Origin: Anaerolineales bacterium
GTDB lineage: Bacteria; Chloroflexota; Anaerolineae; Anaerolineales; Villigracilaceae
Length of the DNA stretch: 5,274 nucleotides
Direction: 5' to 3'
Assembly (NCBI GenBank): GCA_025938055.1
Contig: JAICQC010000336.1
Location: forward strand, 1-5,274
Within the stretch, counting starts at the first letter, position 1. Each line of letters opens with the position of its first letter. The position numbers and the translations under genes were made by a program. This document shows, one piece after another, positions 4,626 through 5,274 of the stretch. The notes beneath the pieces were generated by a model. It had not been told where the DNA came from, searched no databases, and worked only from the letters and a program-made list of their open reading frames with translations.

Positions 4626-5274
4626 TTAGCTTGCTAAAAACTCTTCCAGTGCTGATTTACTAATGCGATAGGCGTTGCCCATCTTCTTGGCTTTCAGGCT
4701 CTTATCGTTGATCGCCGCCATCACATCTTCCTCTGAAACCTTGAGGATCGCGGCAGCCTCGGCGGGCGTCATGACGTCCGGGATTCCTGCTGCGGCTCTT
4801 GCGCCACCGCCGCCCTGCTGTTGCTGCATCGCGCCGGATGTGGCCTGCTGCATCAAATTGCCGATGCCCATTCCCGCGCCGATTCCCGCTGTGAGCCCTG
4901 CACCGCCGCTCGGGTTTTGCGCGGCATCGCGCATCGCGTCCGCGGCCTGCAGCTGGGTGTAAGTCGCCATATCCAGCATACCCATATCGCGCAGTTCCTG
5001 AGCCGATTTGCTGGATGGCTTCAGGTTCCCGATATAGAATGATTTCAATTGCATACCGATGGCTTCGAAATCATCCTGCGCCTTTGCACGCACCGCCGCG
5101 CCGACCTCTTCGGTAAGACCGATCAGGTCCACAACGCTGCTGGCGGCTGTGGTCTCACCGAGCACATCCTGAAGCTTGGAGAGAAGCATCATCTTTAGAC
5201 GCTCTTCGATATCGGTCGTGCGGTACGCGCCCTGTGTGCCCACGATCTGCGTGACGAACTGCTGTGGATCCTTG
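4626..5274 (-). CDS. SPFH-domain (YdjI-like) protein with C-terminal excisionase-type helix-turn-helix; 5' end outside window
   Basis: The last 215 codons are visible; the open frame continues past the right edge, so the N-terminal part of the SPFH domain is missing. An in-frame GTG at 5243 falls inside conserved domain sequence and is not the start. Counting from the edge, residues 1-85 are the second half of an SPFH/band 7 domain (DPQQFVTQIVGT, then DIEERLKMMLLSKLQDVLGE, then AIGMQLKSFYIGNL). Residues 96-120 (MGMLDMATYTQLQAADAMRD) match the helical signature of YdjI/virion-core-like SPFH proteins. A flexible linker rich in Gly, Ala and Gln follows (121-163), then a helix-turn-helix of the excisionase/MerR-like type at about 167-213 (MTPAEAAAILKVSEEDVMAA, then KKMGNAYRISKSALEEFL). 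SPFH proteins form membrane-associated oligomers. B. subtilis YdjI works with YdjG/YdjH to recruit a PspA-like protein in envelope stress. YdjI-type proteins usually end in a zinc ribbon, which is absent here. Domain calls are by eye; the role is inferred. Confidence 0.88.
   Translation of the reverse strand, partial: KDPQQFVTQIVGTQGAYRTTDIEERLKMMLLSKLQDVLGETTAASSVVDLIGLTEEVGAAVRAKAQDDFEAIGMQLKSFYIGNLKPSSKSAQELRDMGMLDMATYTQLQAADAMRDAAQNPSGGAGLTAGIGAGMGIGNLMQQATSGAMQQQQGGGGARAAAGIPDVMTPAEAAAILKVSEEDVMAAINDKSLKAKKMGNAYRISKSALEEFLAS

Noticed and set aside
4675..4962. 95-codon plus-strand open frame opposite the SPFH gene
   Set aside because: Its Ala/Pro/Cys runs (such as PPPPCCCC) are the reverse-strand image of the Gln/Gly-rich linker of the real gene.
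4626..5243. GTG at 5243 as the start of the SPFH protein
   Set aside because: The reading frame stays open to the window edge, and the upstream residues (DPQQFVTQI) belong to the SPFH domain, so the true start lies beyond 5274.
1..5274. CRISPR array, tRNA/rRNA, insertion sequence or phage attachment site
   Set aside because: No regularly spaced repeats, tRNA-like cloverleaf, transposase motifs or terminal inverted repeats with target duplications were seen. The excisionase-like domain is part of an SPFH protein, not a phage module.

Overview
The window comes from a bacterial chromosome of moderate GC content. It carries housekeeping and envelope genes and shows no sign of a phage, insertion sequence, CRISPR array or RNA gene. 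The gene mix (a fused NAD(P)HX repair enzyme, a YdjI-like SPFH protein ending in an excisionase-type helix-turn-helix, and runs of small unnamed membrane proteins) would fit an environmental lineage such as Chloroflexota (Anaerolineae-like). That placement is an inference from protein style only and is weak.

Layout. Positions 1-1382, minus strand: three membrane-protein genes joined head to tail by two ATGA stop/start overlaps, so they are probably translationally coupled. The last one runs off the left edge. The 266-residue first gene looks like a duplicated four-helix unit, and the gene at the left edge resembles its N-terminal half. Positions 1383-1612: a leader with a perfect 10-bp inverted repeat, a second small hairpin touching the Shine-Dalgarno sequence, and a 43-codon open stretch that may be the tail of a lost gene. 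Positions 1613-2008, minus: a RidA-family protein. Positions 2075-2587, minus: an unnamed four-helix membrane protein. Positions 2588-2898: a divergent intergenic region. Positions 2899-4515, plus: Nnr, the two-domain NAD(P)H-hydrate epimerase/dehydratase, with an unusual charged insertion. Positions 4585-4616: a strong bidirectional terminator between convergent genes. Positions 4626-5274, minus: the C-terminal part of an SPFH-domain protein with a Gln/Gly-rich linker and a terminal helix-turn-helix.

Two of the soluble enzymes, RidA and Nnr, are metabolite-damage control proteins: one removes reactive enamine/imine intermediates, the other repairs hydrated nicotinamide cofactors. They sit about 0.9 kb apart on opposite strands and do not share a transcript, so a functional link is only suggestive. 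The most notable items are the SPFH-to-helix-turn-helix fusion, the structured leader with two alternative translation starts in front of the membrane operon, and the internal duplication and paralogy within that operon. I did not find a clear new multi-gene system.
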